Of a stretch of DNA of 64,000 nt, positions 57,720 through 64,000 are shown in pieces. Numbering within the stretch: the stretch's first letter is position 1; the number at the start of each line of letters is the position of its first letter. Location of the stretch: the NCBI GenBank assembly GCA_903827245.1, contig CAIKHO010000090.1, forward strand, positions 1-64,000, given 5' to 3'. The DNA is from an uncultured Opitutia bacterium. GTDB taxonomy: Bacteria; Verrucomicrobiota; Verrucomicrobiia; Opitutales; Opitutaceae. Under the pieces are notes generated by a model. The model was not told the DNA's origin and searched no databases. It saw only the letters and a program-made list of their open reading frames with translations. A program made the position numbers and the translations under genes.

Positions 57720-58676
57720 TCAATACTGCCGGGTCGGCAGGGCCGCGGCCGCGTTGGTGGCATCGAAGAGCCCGTCCTTGTTGTACTGCTTTCTCGGCAC
57801 CGGCTGGCCGGCGACGATCTTCGCGACGGCATCGTAGGCCTTGGGGCCGAAGAGCGGATTGCATTCGACCACGCAGTTGATCTTGCCGTCCGCGACCGCC
57901 GTGACGCCCTCCTTGATCGCGTCGATCGAGACGATGATGACATCCTTGCCCGGTTTGAGGCCCGCGGCCTCGATGGCCTGGATGGCCCCGAGCGCCATGT
58001 CATCATTGTGCGAGTAGACGATGTCGAAATCGCGCCCGTGCTTCTTGAGCAGGGCCTCCATGACCTCCTTGCCCTGCTGGCGCTGGAAGTCACCGCTCTG
58101 CGAATCGATCACCTTGAGGTCGGGATACTTCGCGATCCCCTCGGCAAAGGCCCGGCGCCGTTCATTCGCCGGATCCGACCCGGTGGTGCCCTGCAGCTCC
58201 AGGATGCGGCCCTTGCCCCCGGTGTACTTGGCGAGCCAGTCGGCCGCCATGCGTCCTTCCTCGGCGAAATCCGACCCGATGAAGCAGGCATACAACGACT
58301 CGTCGCTTACCTGCACGGCGCGATCCATGACGATGACCGGGATCTTGGCCTGCTTCGCCTCGCGCAGCACCGGCTCCCAGCCGGTCGTGACGATGGGCGC
58401 GATAATGATGGCGTCAACGCCCTGGGCGATGAACGACCGCACGGCGCGGATCTGGTTCTCCGGCTTGCCCTGGGCATCGGCGAACTTGAGGTCGATGCCG
58501 CGCGCCACGGCCTCGGACTTCATCGAGTCGGTGTTGGCCGTGCGCCAGCCGCTCTCGGCACCCGTCTGGGCGAAGCCGACCTTGAGGGCCTTCGCGGACG
58601 CGGCTGGCGCAAACGCGAGCAGAGCCAGCACGACACAGGGCCAAAGGGGACGGCAGAGGGAGGTAAGAAGCTTCAT
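57720..58676 (-). CDS. ytfQ: Sugar ABC transporter periplasmic binding protein, YtfQ type
   Basis: The 318-residue protein has a signal peptide (LCRPLWPCVVLALLAFAPAA). The mature part follows YtfQ closely: KVGFAQTGAESGWRTANTDS, NQIRAVRSFIAQGVDAIIIA, TTGWEPVLREAKQAKIPVIV, LQGTTGSDPANERRRAFAEG, SGDFQRQQGKEVMEALLKK and NDDMALGAIQAIEAAGLKPG. E. coli YtfQ binds galactofuranose with high affinity. The ATG at 58676 precedes the signal peptide; a longer frame to 58766 exists. First gene of the operon and divergent from araF. Confidence 0.92.
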   Translation of the reverse strand: MKLLTSLCRPLWPCVVLALLAFAPAASAKALKVGFAQTGAESGWRTANTDSMKSEAVARGIDLKFADAQGKPENQIRAVRSFIAQGVDAIIIAPIVTTGWEPVLREAKQAKIPVIVMDRAVQVSDESLYACFIGSDFAEEGRMAADWLAKYTGGKGRILELQGTTGSDPANERRRAFAEGIAKYPDLKVIDSQSGDFQRQQGKEVMEALLKKHGRDFDIVYSHNDDMALGAIQAIEAAGLKPGKDVIIVSIDAIKEGVTAVADGKINCVVECNPLFGPKAYDAVAKIVAGQPVPRKQYNKDGLFDATNAAAALPTRQY

Positions 58677-58890
58677 GGGCAATAGGGTTTTTAAGAGGGG
58701 ATTTTCATGGAAAAGCCGCCCCGCAACCAGCGCAACCACGATATTTTTTCGCCGGGGGCAAAACACACTAGACCGCCTTGCCGCAATTCCCGCATAGTGG
58801 ATGCAGCCGGCGCTTGCCGGAGCCGGTTATGATCCGTAACTACCCCGTCCTCATCCCGGAATCCCAGTGATTAAATTACCCTTCTGTTTC
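58677..58890. promoter_or_regulatory. Divergent control region between ytfQ and araF
   Basis: The 214-base spacer must hold promoters for both sugar-uptake units. It includes a CCGGC-GCTT-GCCGG hairpin and a TATGAT box near 58828, but no -35 match at the right spacing and no certain operator. No AraC, AraR or LacI gene is found nearby. Confidence 0.35.
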
Positions 58891-59889
58891 ATGAAGCATC
58901 TCCGCCCGCTGCTGATTTGCCTGGCCGGGCTGGGCGCGCTCGCCGGAACCTCTCCGGTGGCCGGCGCCGCCGAGCCGCGCCTCAAGCTCGGCTACCTCGT
59001 AAAGCAGCCCGAAGAACCTTGGTTTCAGTTTGAATGGCAGGGCGCCGAAAAGGCCGCCGCGCAATATGGGTTTGATGTCGTGAAGCTGGGCGTCACCGAC
59101 GGTGAAAAGGTGATGACCGCCATCGACAATCTCGCCGCGGTCGGGGCCAAGGGCTTCGTCATTTGCACGCCCGATGTGCGGCTGGGGCCCGGCATCATGA
59201 ACAAGGCCCGACAAAACGGTTTGAAGGTCATCACCGTCGACGACCAGCTCGTGGCGGGCGACGGCCGGTTCATGACCAATGTCCATTACCTCGGCATGTC
59301 CGCCAGCCGGATCGGCCATGACGTCGGGCAGGAGCTGTTCAAGGAAATGCAGCGTCGGAAATGGCCGGTGGAGGAAACCGGCCTGTGCGCGATCACCTTC
59401 GAGGAGCTCGATACCGCCCGCGCCCGCACGGACGGGGCGATCGCCGCCCTCAAGGTAGCCGGTTTTCCCACGGACAGGATTTTCAAGGGCGCGCAAAAAA
59501 CCACGGACATCCCCGGCAGCTTCGCCGCGGCCAATATCGTGCTGACCCAGCATCCCGTGGTGAAGCATTGGCTGATCTGCGCGCTGAACGACACCGGCGT
59601 GCTCGGCGCCGTGCGCGCGATGGAGGACCGCGGCCTCACCGCCGGCGACGTCATCGGCATCGGCATCAATGGTACCGACTGCATCGACGAGCTGCGCAAA
59701 TCCAAGCCCACCGGCTTTTATGGCTCCATGCTCGTCTCCGCGCCGCAGGAGGGTTTTCGCACCGCCGAGATGCTCTGCCATTGGGTCAAGGACGACATCG
59801 AGCCTCCCCTCGACACCCGCACGGCCGGCATCTTCATCACCCGCGAAAACTTCGAGCAGGTGTTGAAGCAGGAGGGAATCATTCCATGA
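58891..59889 (+). CDS. araF: L-arabinose-binding periplasmic protein AraF
   Basis: The 332-residue protein has a signal peptide (LRPLLICLAGLGALAGTSPV) and matches E. coli AraF strongly. Shared blocks are KLGYLVKQPEEPWFQFEWQG, GDEK-like DGEKVMTAIDNLAAVGAKGF, VICTPDVRLGPGIMNKARQN, TVDDQLVAGDGRFM, TFEELDTARARTDGAIAALK and GIGINGTDCIDELRKSKPTG. It would capture L-arabinose in the periplasm. araG and araH, its usual ATPase and permease, are not next to it. It may hand its sugar to the divergent YtfR-YtfT-YjfF transporter. ATG 58891 is preferred to GTG 58867. Confidence 0.92.
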   Translation: MKHLRPLLICLAGLGALAGTSPVAGAAEPRLKLGYLVKQPEEPWFQFEWQGAEKAAAQYGFDVVKLGVTDGEKVMTAIDNLAAVGAKGFVICTPDVRLGPGIMNKARQNGLKVITVDDQLVAGDGRFMTNVHYLGMSASRIGHDVGQELFKEMQRRKWPVEETGLCAITFEELDTARARTDGAIAALKVAGFPTDRIFKGAQKTTDIPGSFAAANIVLTQHPVVKHWLICALNDTGVLGAVRAMEDRGLTAGDVIGIGINGTDCIDELRKSKPTGFYGSMLVSAPQEGFRTAEMLCHWVKDDIEPPLDTRTAGIFITRENFEQVLKQEGIIP

Positions 59890-59902
59890 AACAAAGTCCC
59901 GT

Positions 59903-59952
59903 GTAGGGGCGTTCCTTGCGGACGCCCGGGCGCCGTCAAGCGGTGCCCCTAC
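59903..59952. repeat. REPIN-like element, family A copy 3, right arm degenerate
   Basis: The left arm begins GTAGGGGCGTTCCTTGCGGA at 59903 and matches the arms of the copies at 1-47 and 52918-52988. The right end keeps only GGTGCCCCTAC (59942-59952). It lies between araF and araB. Confidence 0.75.
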
Positions 59953-59995
59953 CCCTGTCCACTGTTGCGTACCTCCTGAATCCCACATTTCCCGC

Positions 59996-61663
59996 ATGAG
60001 CGACTCCTTCACCCTCGGCATCGACTACGGCACAAATTCTGTGCGCGCCCTCATCGTCCGCTGCGCCGATGGCGCGGAGATCGGCAGCTGCGTGGTCAAC
60101 TATCCCGGCGGCCGGCAGGGCGTCCTGCTCGACCCCAAGGACCACCACCTGGCCCGCCAGCATCCCGGCGACTATCTTTACGGACTCGAGAAAAGTGTCC
60201 GGGGCGCACTGGCCGGAGCGAAGAAAAAACGAGGCTTCGCCGCGGACCGCATCATTGGCATCGGCGTCGACTCCACCGGCTCCAGCCCGATTCCGGTCGA
60301 TGCCGCCAACCAGCCTCTGGCGCTCGGCCAGAAGTGGAAAAAGCACCTCGACGCGCAGTGCTGGCTCTGGAAGGACCACACCGGCTGGCGCGAGGCGGCC
60401 AGGATCACGGAGGTCGCCGCCCGGCACCGGCCGCAATTCATCGCCAAGTGCGGCAACATCTACTCCTCGGAATGGTTCTGGGCGAAGATCTGGCACTGCC
60501 TCGCCGTCGCGCCCGCGGTATTTGACGCCGCGTACTCCTGGGTCGAGCTCGCCGACTGGGTTCCCTCCGTCCTCGCAGGCGTGACCGATCTGAAACAGGT
60601 GAAACGCGGCATCTGCGCCGCCGGCCACAAGGCGCTGTTCTGCGACGAATGGGGCGGCCTGCCGGACAAGGAATTCCTGGCGATGCTCGACCCAAAGCTC
60701 GCCGCGCTCCGCGACCGGCTCTACGCGCAGGCCTACGATGCCACCGAACCTGCGGGCCAACTTTGCCACGGATGGGCCGGGAAACTCGGCCTGCCCGCCG
60801 GCATCCCCATCGCGATCGGCGAGTTCGACGTGCACTACGGCGCCATCGGCTGCGGCGTCACAGAAGGCACGCTGGTCAAGGTCATCGGCACGTCCACCTG
60901 CGACTGCGGCGTGGTCTCGGCCGGCAAGACCGTGCCGGACATTCCCGGCATCTGCGGCATCGTGAAGGGTGCGATCCTGCCCGGCTTCTACGGCATCGAG
61001 GCCGGTCAGTCCGCCGTCGGTGACATCTTCAAATGGTGGGTCGAGGTCGTGTGCGGCGGCGACGAGGCCGAGCACGCCCGGCTCACCCGCGAGGCTGCGA
61101 AGCAAAAGCCCGGCCAGTCCGGCCTGCTCGCCCTCGACTGGAACAACGGCAACCGCACCATCCTCGTGGATCAACTGCTGACGGGCCTGCTCGTCGGCCA
61201 GACCCTCTACACCTCGAAGGCCGAGATCTATCGCGCGTTGATCGAAGCCACGGCCTACGGCGCCCGCGCCATCATCGAGCGGATCCGGGAATACGGCGTG
61301 CCGATCGACCGCGTGGTCTGCGCCGGCGGCATCGCGGAGAAAAATCCGCTGCTCATGCAGATCTACGCCGACGTGACCGGCTGCACCATGCAGGTCGCCG
61401 GCTCCAGCCAGGCCTGCGCCCTCGGCTCCGCCGTCGCCGCCGCCGTGCTCGCGGGGGCACATCGGGATTTCCCGGCCGCCCAGGCCGCCATGACGTCGAT
61501 CAAGCCGAAGCAATACCGGCCTAATCCCGCCCGCCGGAAAACCTACGGGCAGCTCTATCAACTCTACCGCCAGCTCCACGACGCGTTCGGCGGCGTGAAC
61601 AAATCCGCCGACCTCTCCGCCGTGATGAAAGACCTCCTCGTCATCAAACAATCCCAAAGGTAG
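59996..61663 (+). CDS. araB: Ribulokinase AraB
   Basis: The 555-residue FGGY-family kinase phosphorylates L-ribulose in arabinose catabolism. It starts LGIDYGTNSVRALIVRCADG and has IIGIGVDSTGSSPIPVD, KDHTGWREAARITEVAA, the AraB-specific VIGTSTCDCGVVSAGKTVPD, GICGIVKGAILPGFYGIEAG, NGNRTILVDQLLTGLLVGQT and the C-terminal VVCAGGIAEKNPLLMQIYAD nucleotide region. Length and motif order are normal for AraB. araA follows after a 165-base spacer holding a repeat element. Confidence 0.96.
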   Translation: MSDSFTLGIDYGTNSVRALIVRCADGAEIGSCVVNYPGGRQGVLLDPKDHHLARQHPGDYLYGLEKSVRGALAGAKKKRGFAADRIIGIGVDSTGSSPIPVDAANQPLALGQKWKKHLDAQCWLWKDHTGWREAARITEVAARHRPQFIAKCGNIYSSEWFWAKIWHCLAVAPAVFDAAYSWVELADWVPSVLAGVTDLKQVKRGICAAGHKALFCDEWGGLPDKEFLAMLDPKLAALRDRLYAQAYDATEPAGQLCHGWAGKLGLPAGIPIAIGEFDVHYGAIGCGVTEGTLVKVIGTSTCDCGVVSAGKTVPDIPGICGIVKGAILPGFYGIEAGQSAVGDIFKWWVEVVCGGDEAEHARLTREAAKQKPGQSGLLALDWNNGNRTILVDQLLTGLLVGQTLYTSKAEIYRALIEATAYGARAIIERIREYGVPIDRVVCAGGIAEKNPLLMQIYADVTGCTMQVAGSSQACALGSAVAAAVLAGAHRDFPAAQAAMTSIKPKQYRPNPARRKTYGQLYQLYRQLHDAFGGVNKSADLSAVMKDLLVIKQSQR

Positions 61664-61687
61664 GCCCGAGCCTTAAGCTTCAAACCG

Positions 61688-61765
61688 TTTTACAGAAGGT
61701 AACGAATGCAACTAAGAGCTCTCCGTCCGCCTTGTTCTTCGTTCCCTTCGTTACCTTCTGTAAAA
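61688..61765. repeat. ACAGAAGG-type inverted-repeat element between araB and araA
   Basis: TTTTACAGAAGGTAACGAA at 61688-61706 is the exact reverse complement of 61747-61765 across 40 bases. The outer sequence matches the left flank of the element at 15086-15189. It would form a strong hairpin in the ara transcript. Confidence 0.85.
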
Positions 61766-61783
61766 TAATTTATTCTTTCCGCA

Positions 61784-61818
61784 TTTCGTGTGCTTCGCGC
61801 CTTTCGTGGTTAAATTCG
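61784..61818 (+). repeat. Leader motif upstream of araA, related to 63455-63490
   Basis: The stretch reads TTTCGTGTGCTTCGCGCCTT then TCGTGGTTAAATTCG, three phased TTYCGYG units followed by TAAATTCG. A closely similar stretch lies at 63455-63490 just before araD. It ends ten bases before the araA ATG. Confidence 0.65.
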
Positions 61819-61828
61819 TTTTCTCTTC

Positions 61829-63340
61829 ATGATCCAAAACCTCTCCTCCTCCGAAATCTGGTTCGTCACCGGCAGCCAGCATCTCTACGGCGAGATCGCC
61901 CTCAAGCAGGTGGCAGCCAACTCCAAAAAAATCGCCGCCGGTCTTGCCGCCTCGAAGCGCATCCCCGGCAAGGTCGTTTTCAAGGCGCTCCTGACCACTC
62001 CCGACGAGATCCGGGCCCTCTGCCTGGAGGCGAACCATACCCCGGCCTGCGCCGGCCTCATCCTGTGGATGCACACCTTCTCCCCGTCGAAGATGTGGAT
62101 CGGCGGCCTCACCGCGCTGAACAAGCCCTTCGTCCACCTCCACACGCAGTTCAACCGCGACCTGCCTTGGGCGGAGATCGACATGGATTTCATGAACCTC
62201 AACCAGGCCGCGCACGGTGACCGCGAGGCCGGGTTCATGCACACCCGCCTGCGCCTCAACCGGAAGGTCGTTGTCGGGCACTGGGAGGACCCCGAGGTGC
62301 AGGACCGGCTCGGCGCCTGGATGCGCGCCGCTCGCGCGTGGCATGACTGGCAGGGCGCGAAATTCGCCCGTTTCGGCGACAACATGCGCCAGGTCGCCGT
62401 CACGGAGGGCGACAAGGTTTCCGCCGAGATGCGGTTCGGTTTTTCCGTCAACGGCTACGGCGTCGGCGACCTCGTGAAGCACGTCGAGGCCGTAAGCGAC
62501 ACGCGCATCACCAAGCTCTGTGCGGAATATGGCGAAACCTATACCGTCGCCGCGGAGCTCTGCGCGGGCGGCGCCCGGCATGACTCCCTCCGCTATGGCG
62601 CGCGCCTCGAGCTCGGTCTGCGTTCCTTCCTGAAGGACGGCGGGTTCAAGGGCTTCACCACGACCTTCGAGGATCTGCACGGCTTGCGCCAGCTCCCGGG
62701 CCTCGCCGTCCAGCGCCTCATGGCCGACGGCTACGGTTTCGGCGCAGAGGGCGACTGGAAAACCTGCGCGTTGCTCCGGGCCATGAAGGTCATGGCCGAG
62801 GGTCTGCCGGGCGGAACTTCGTTCATGGAGGACTACACCTACCATCTCAGCCCCAAGGGTCACCAGGTGCTCGGCGCGCACATGCTCGAAATCTGTCCGT
62901 CTATCGCCGCCCGCCAGCCCTCGCTTGAGATCCATCCCCTCGGCATCGGCGGCAAGGAGGATCCCGTGCGCCTCGTGTTCGACGCCCCCGCCGGCCCTGC
63001 GCTCAACGCCTCGCTGATCGACGTCGGCAACCGGTTCCGCCTGATCGTCAACAACGTCGAGGCCGTCAAGGCCCCCTCCCTGCCGAAACTCCCCGTCGCC
63101 CGCGCCGTGTGGGAATGCCAGCCCGACTTCAAGACGGCCTGCGCCGCGTGGATCCTCGCCGGTGGCGCGCACCACACCGGTTACAGCTATGCCGTCACCG
63201 GCGAGCACCTCGAGGACTTCGCCACCATCGCCGGCATCGAGCTCGTCGCCATCAACCGCGACACAAAGCTCGCCGAGTTCAAAAAGGAACTCCGCTGGAA
63301 CGAGATTTACTACCACCTCGCGCAGGGTCTGCGCACCTGA
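61829..63340 (+). CDS. araA: L-arabinose isomerase
   Basis: The 503-residue protein is AraA, which converts L-arabinose to L-ribulose. It starts with [20 protein letters not shown] and has [50 protein letters not shown]-like [20 protein letters not shown] (catalytic Glu region) and the late [18 protein letters not shown]. Length and motifs are complete. It lies between araB and araD on the same strand. The leader has a repeat element and a phased TTYCGYG stretch that may affect expression. Confidence 0.97.
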   Translation: MIQNLSSSEIWFVTGSQHLYGEIALKQVAANSKKIAAGLAASKRIPGKVVFKALLTTPDEIRALCLEANHTPACAGLILWMHTFSPSKMWIGGLTALNKPFVHLHTQFNRDLPWAEIDMDFMNLNQAAHGDREAGFMHTRLRLNRKVVVGHWEDPEVQDRLGAWMRAARAWHDWQGAKFARFGDNMRQVAVTEGDKVSAEMRFGFSVNGYGVGDLVKHVEAVSDTRITKLCAEYGETYTVAAELCAGGARHDSLRYGARLELGLRSFLKDGGFKGFTTTFEDLHGLRQLPGLAVQRLMADGYGFGAEGDWKTCALLRAMKVMAEGLPGGTSFMEDYTYHLSPKGHQVLGAHMLEICPSIAARQPSLEIHPLGIGGKEDPVRLVFDAPAGPALNASLIDVGNRFRLIVNNVEAVKAPSLPKLPVARAVWECQPDFKTACAAWILAGGAHHTGYSYAVTGEHLEDFATIAGIELVAINRDTKLAEFKKELRWNEIYYHLAQGLRT

Positions 63341-63454
63341 GCAAAAACCAAAGTGTGTCCCTCGGGCCTTGCCGCATGCCTTTGATCTCCCCCAAGCCCG
63401 CAGCCGTAGTGTCAACTATTACTTGACGCTACTCCGGGACGCACCCCTTCCTTT

Positions 63455-63490
63455 TTCCGTGTATTCCGCGTATTCCGTGGGCTAAATTCG
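63455..63490 (+). repeat. Leader motif upstream of araD, related to 61784-61818
   Basis: The stretch reads TTCCGTGTATTCCGCGTATT then CCGTGGGCTAAATTCG, again three phased TTYCGYG units followed by TAAATTCG. It ends five bases before the araD start. The same end sequence (GTGGCTAAAT) appears in the right arms of the GGCCACAGAT-family elements. Confidence 0.65.
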
Positions 63491-63495
63491 ACGCC

Positions 63496-64000
63496 GTGCT
63501 CGAAGAACTAAAACGCGAAGCCTACGAGGCCAATCTGCTCCTGCCGCGGCACGGGTTGATCAACCTCACCTTCGGCAATGCCAGCGCGCTGGACCGAGAC
63601 CGGGGGATCTTCGCGATCAAACCGAGCGGCGTCGACTACGACGAACTCCGCCCCAAGGACATGGTGCTGGTCGACCTCGAGGGCGAGAAGGTGGAGGGGA
63701 AACTCAAGCCCTCGTCCGATACGCCGACCCACCGCCGCCTCTACCTCGGCTTCGACAAGATTGCCGGCATCGCGCACACGCACTCTTCCCACGCGACCGC
63801 GTTCGCCCAGGCCGGCCGGCCGATCCCGTGCCTCGGCACCACGCACGCGGATTATTTTTGCGGCGAGATCCCCGTGACGCGCAAGATGACCGCGAAGGAG
63901 ATCGCCCGCGCCTACGAGTGGGAGACAGGCAGCGTGATCCTCGGACGCTTCAAGCGACTCGACCCGCTCGCAGTCCCCGGCGTGCTCGTGAACCGCCACG
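63496..64000 (+). CDS. araD: L-ribulose-5-phosphate 4-epimerase AraD, partial
   Basis: The first 168 residues of AraD are present and the gene runs off the window. They show [60 protein letters not shown], the zinc-binding [14 protein letters not shown] and [20 protein letters not shown], then [13 protein letters not shown], all as in E. coli AraD. It interconverts ribulose-5-phosphate and xylulose-5-phosphate, the last step before the pentose phosphate pathway. The start is a GTG at 63496. It completes araBAD in the order B-A-D. Confidence 0.95.
   Translation, partial: MLEELKREAYEANLLLPRHGLINLTFGNASALDRDRGIFAIKPSGVDYDELRPKDMVLVDLEGEKVEGKLKPSSDTPTHRRLYLGFDKIAGIAHTHSSHATAFAQAGRPIPCLGTTHADYFCGEIPVTRKMTAKEIARAYEWETGSVILGRFKRLDPLAVPGVLVNRH

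Noticed and set aside
61751-63415. Open frame of 554 codons antisense to araA
   Set aside because: A composition shadow of araA; no family signature or start context.

Overview
The window is a dense, G+C-rich chromosomal segment of a Gram-negative bacterium, most likely a verrucomicrobium of the Opitutaceae type. This assignment is an inference. It rests on the gene mix: an exosortase fused to an EpsI-like domain, McsA/McsB/ClpC without CtsR, FabV, ThrH, both GlnRS and GluRS, and an araF/araBAD plus ytfQRT-yjfF sugar locus. Ribosome-binding sites are weak, GTG starts are frequent, and several families of intergenic inverted repeats are present. No rRNA, tRNA, CRISPR array, prophage or intact insertion sequence was found.

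Layout. 1-5 kb: a metallo-beta-lactamase-fold exonuclease, a DUF3108 protein, alkyladenine glycosylase, an MFS transporter coupled to a PfkB-type sugar kinase, and a coiled-coil membrane protein. 5.6-6.3 kb: rplU-rpmA with a hairpin directly before the rplU start and a clear terminator. 6.3-11.6 kb: an exosortase neighbourhood (TPR membrane protein with a Cys-rich head, exosortase/EpsI fusion, a 30-residue membrane microprotein) followed by an ECF sigma/anti-sigma pair. 11.8-21.3 kb: fabV, a lower-G+C GT87-like membrane protein, an SDR, exbBD, leuCD with a divergent LysR regulator, and a transglutaminase-like gene split by an in-frame TGA. 21.5-27.7 kb: clpC-mcsB-mcsA, an aminotransferase and a pseudopilin. 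27.8-41 kb: a CBS-containing family II pyrophosphatase, glnS-thrH, a split MFS/spermidine-synthase-like pair, gltX, an M14-like hydrolase, a pseudouridine synthase, hpf, a membrane protein and priA. 41-53 kb: a Fur-like regulator, a TPR protein and a GT39-like protein, M23 and SAM-hydrolase-type exported proteins, hemW, a lipoprotein, an EEP-family nuclease/phosphatase, an M48 protease, xseB and dxs. 53-64 kb: a secreted jelly-roll-like protein, then an L-arabinose (or related furanose) import and catabolism region, with ytfQ-ytfR-ytfT-yjfF on the minus strand and araF-araB-araA-araD on the plus strand. araD is cut by the window end.

The most distinctive non-coding feature is a set of interspersed inverted-repeat elements. 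One class looks like REP/REPIN elements: a GTAG head and a short hairpin, paired tail to tail. A second class has a GGCCACAGAT-type terminal inverted repeat. A third begins with ACAGAAGG. They sit between cistrons of the sugar operons, between divergent genes, and in one case appear to supply the stop codon of one gene and the start codon of the next. Other items worth checking are the split transglutaminase gene, the hairpin before rplU, the stem-loop between ytfQ and ytfR, the orphan AraF, and the cysteine-rich TPR protein next to the exosortase.
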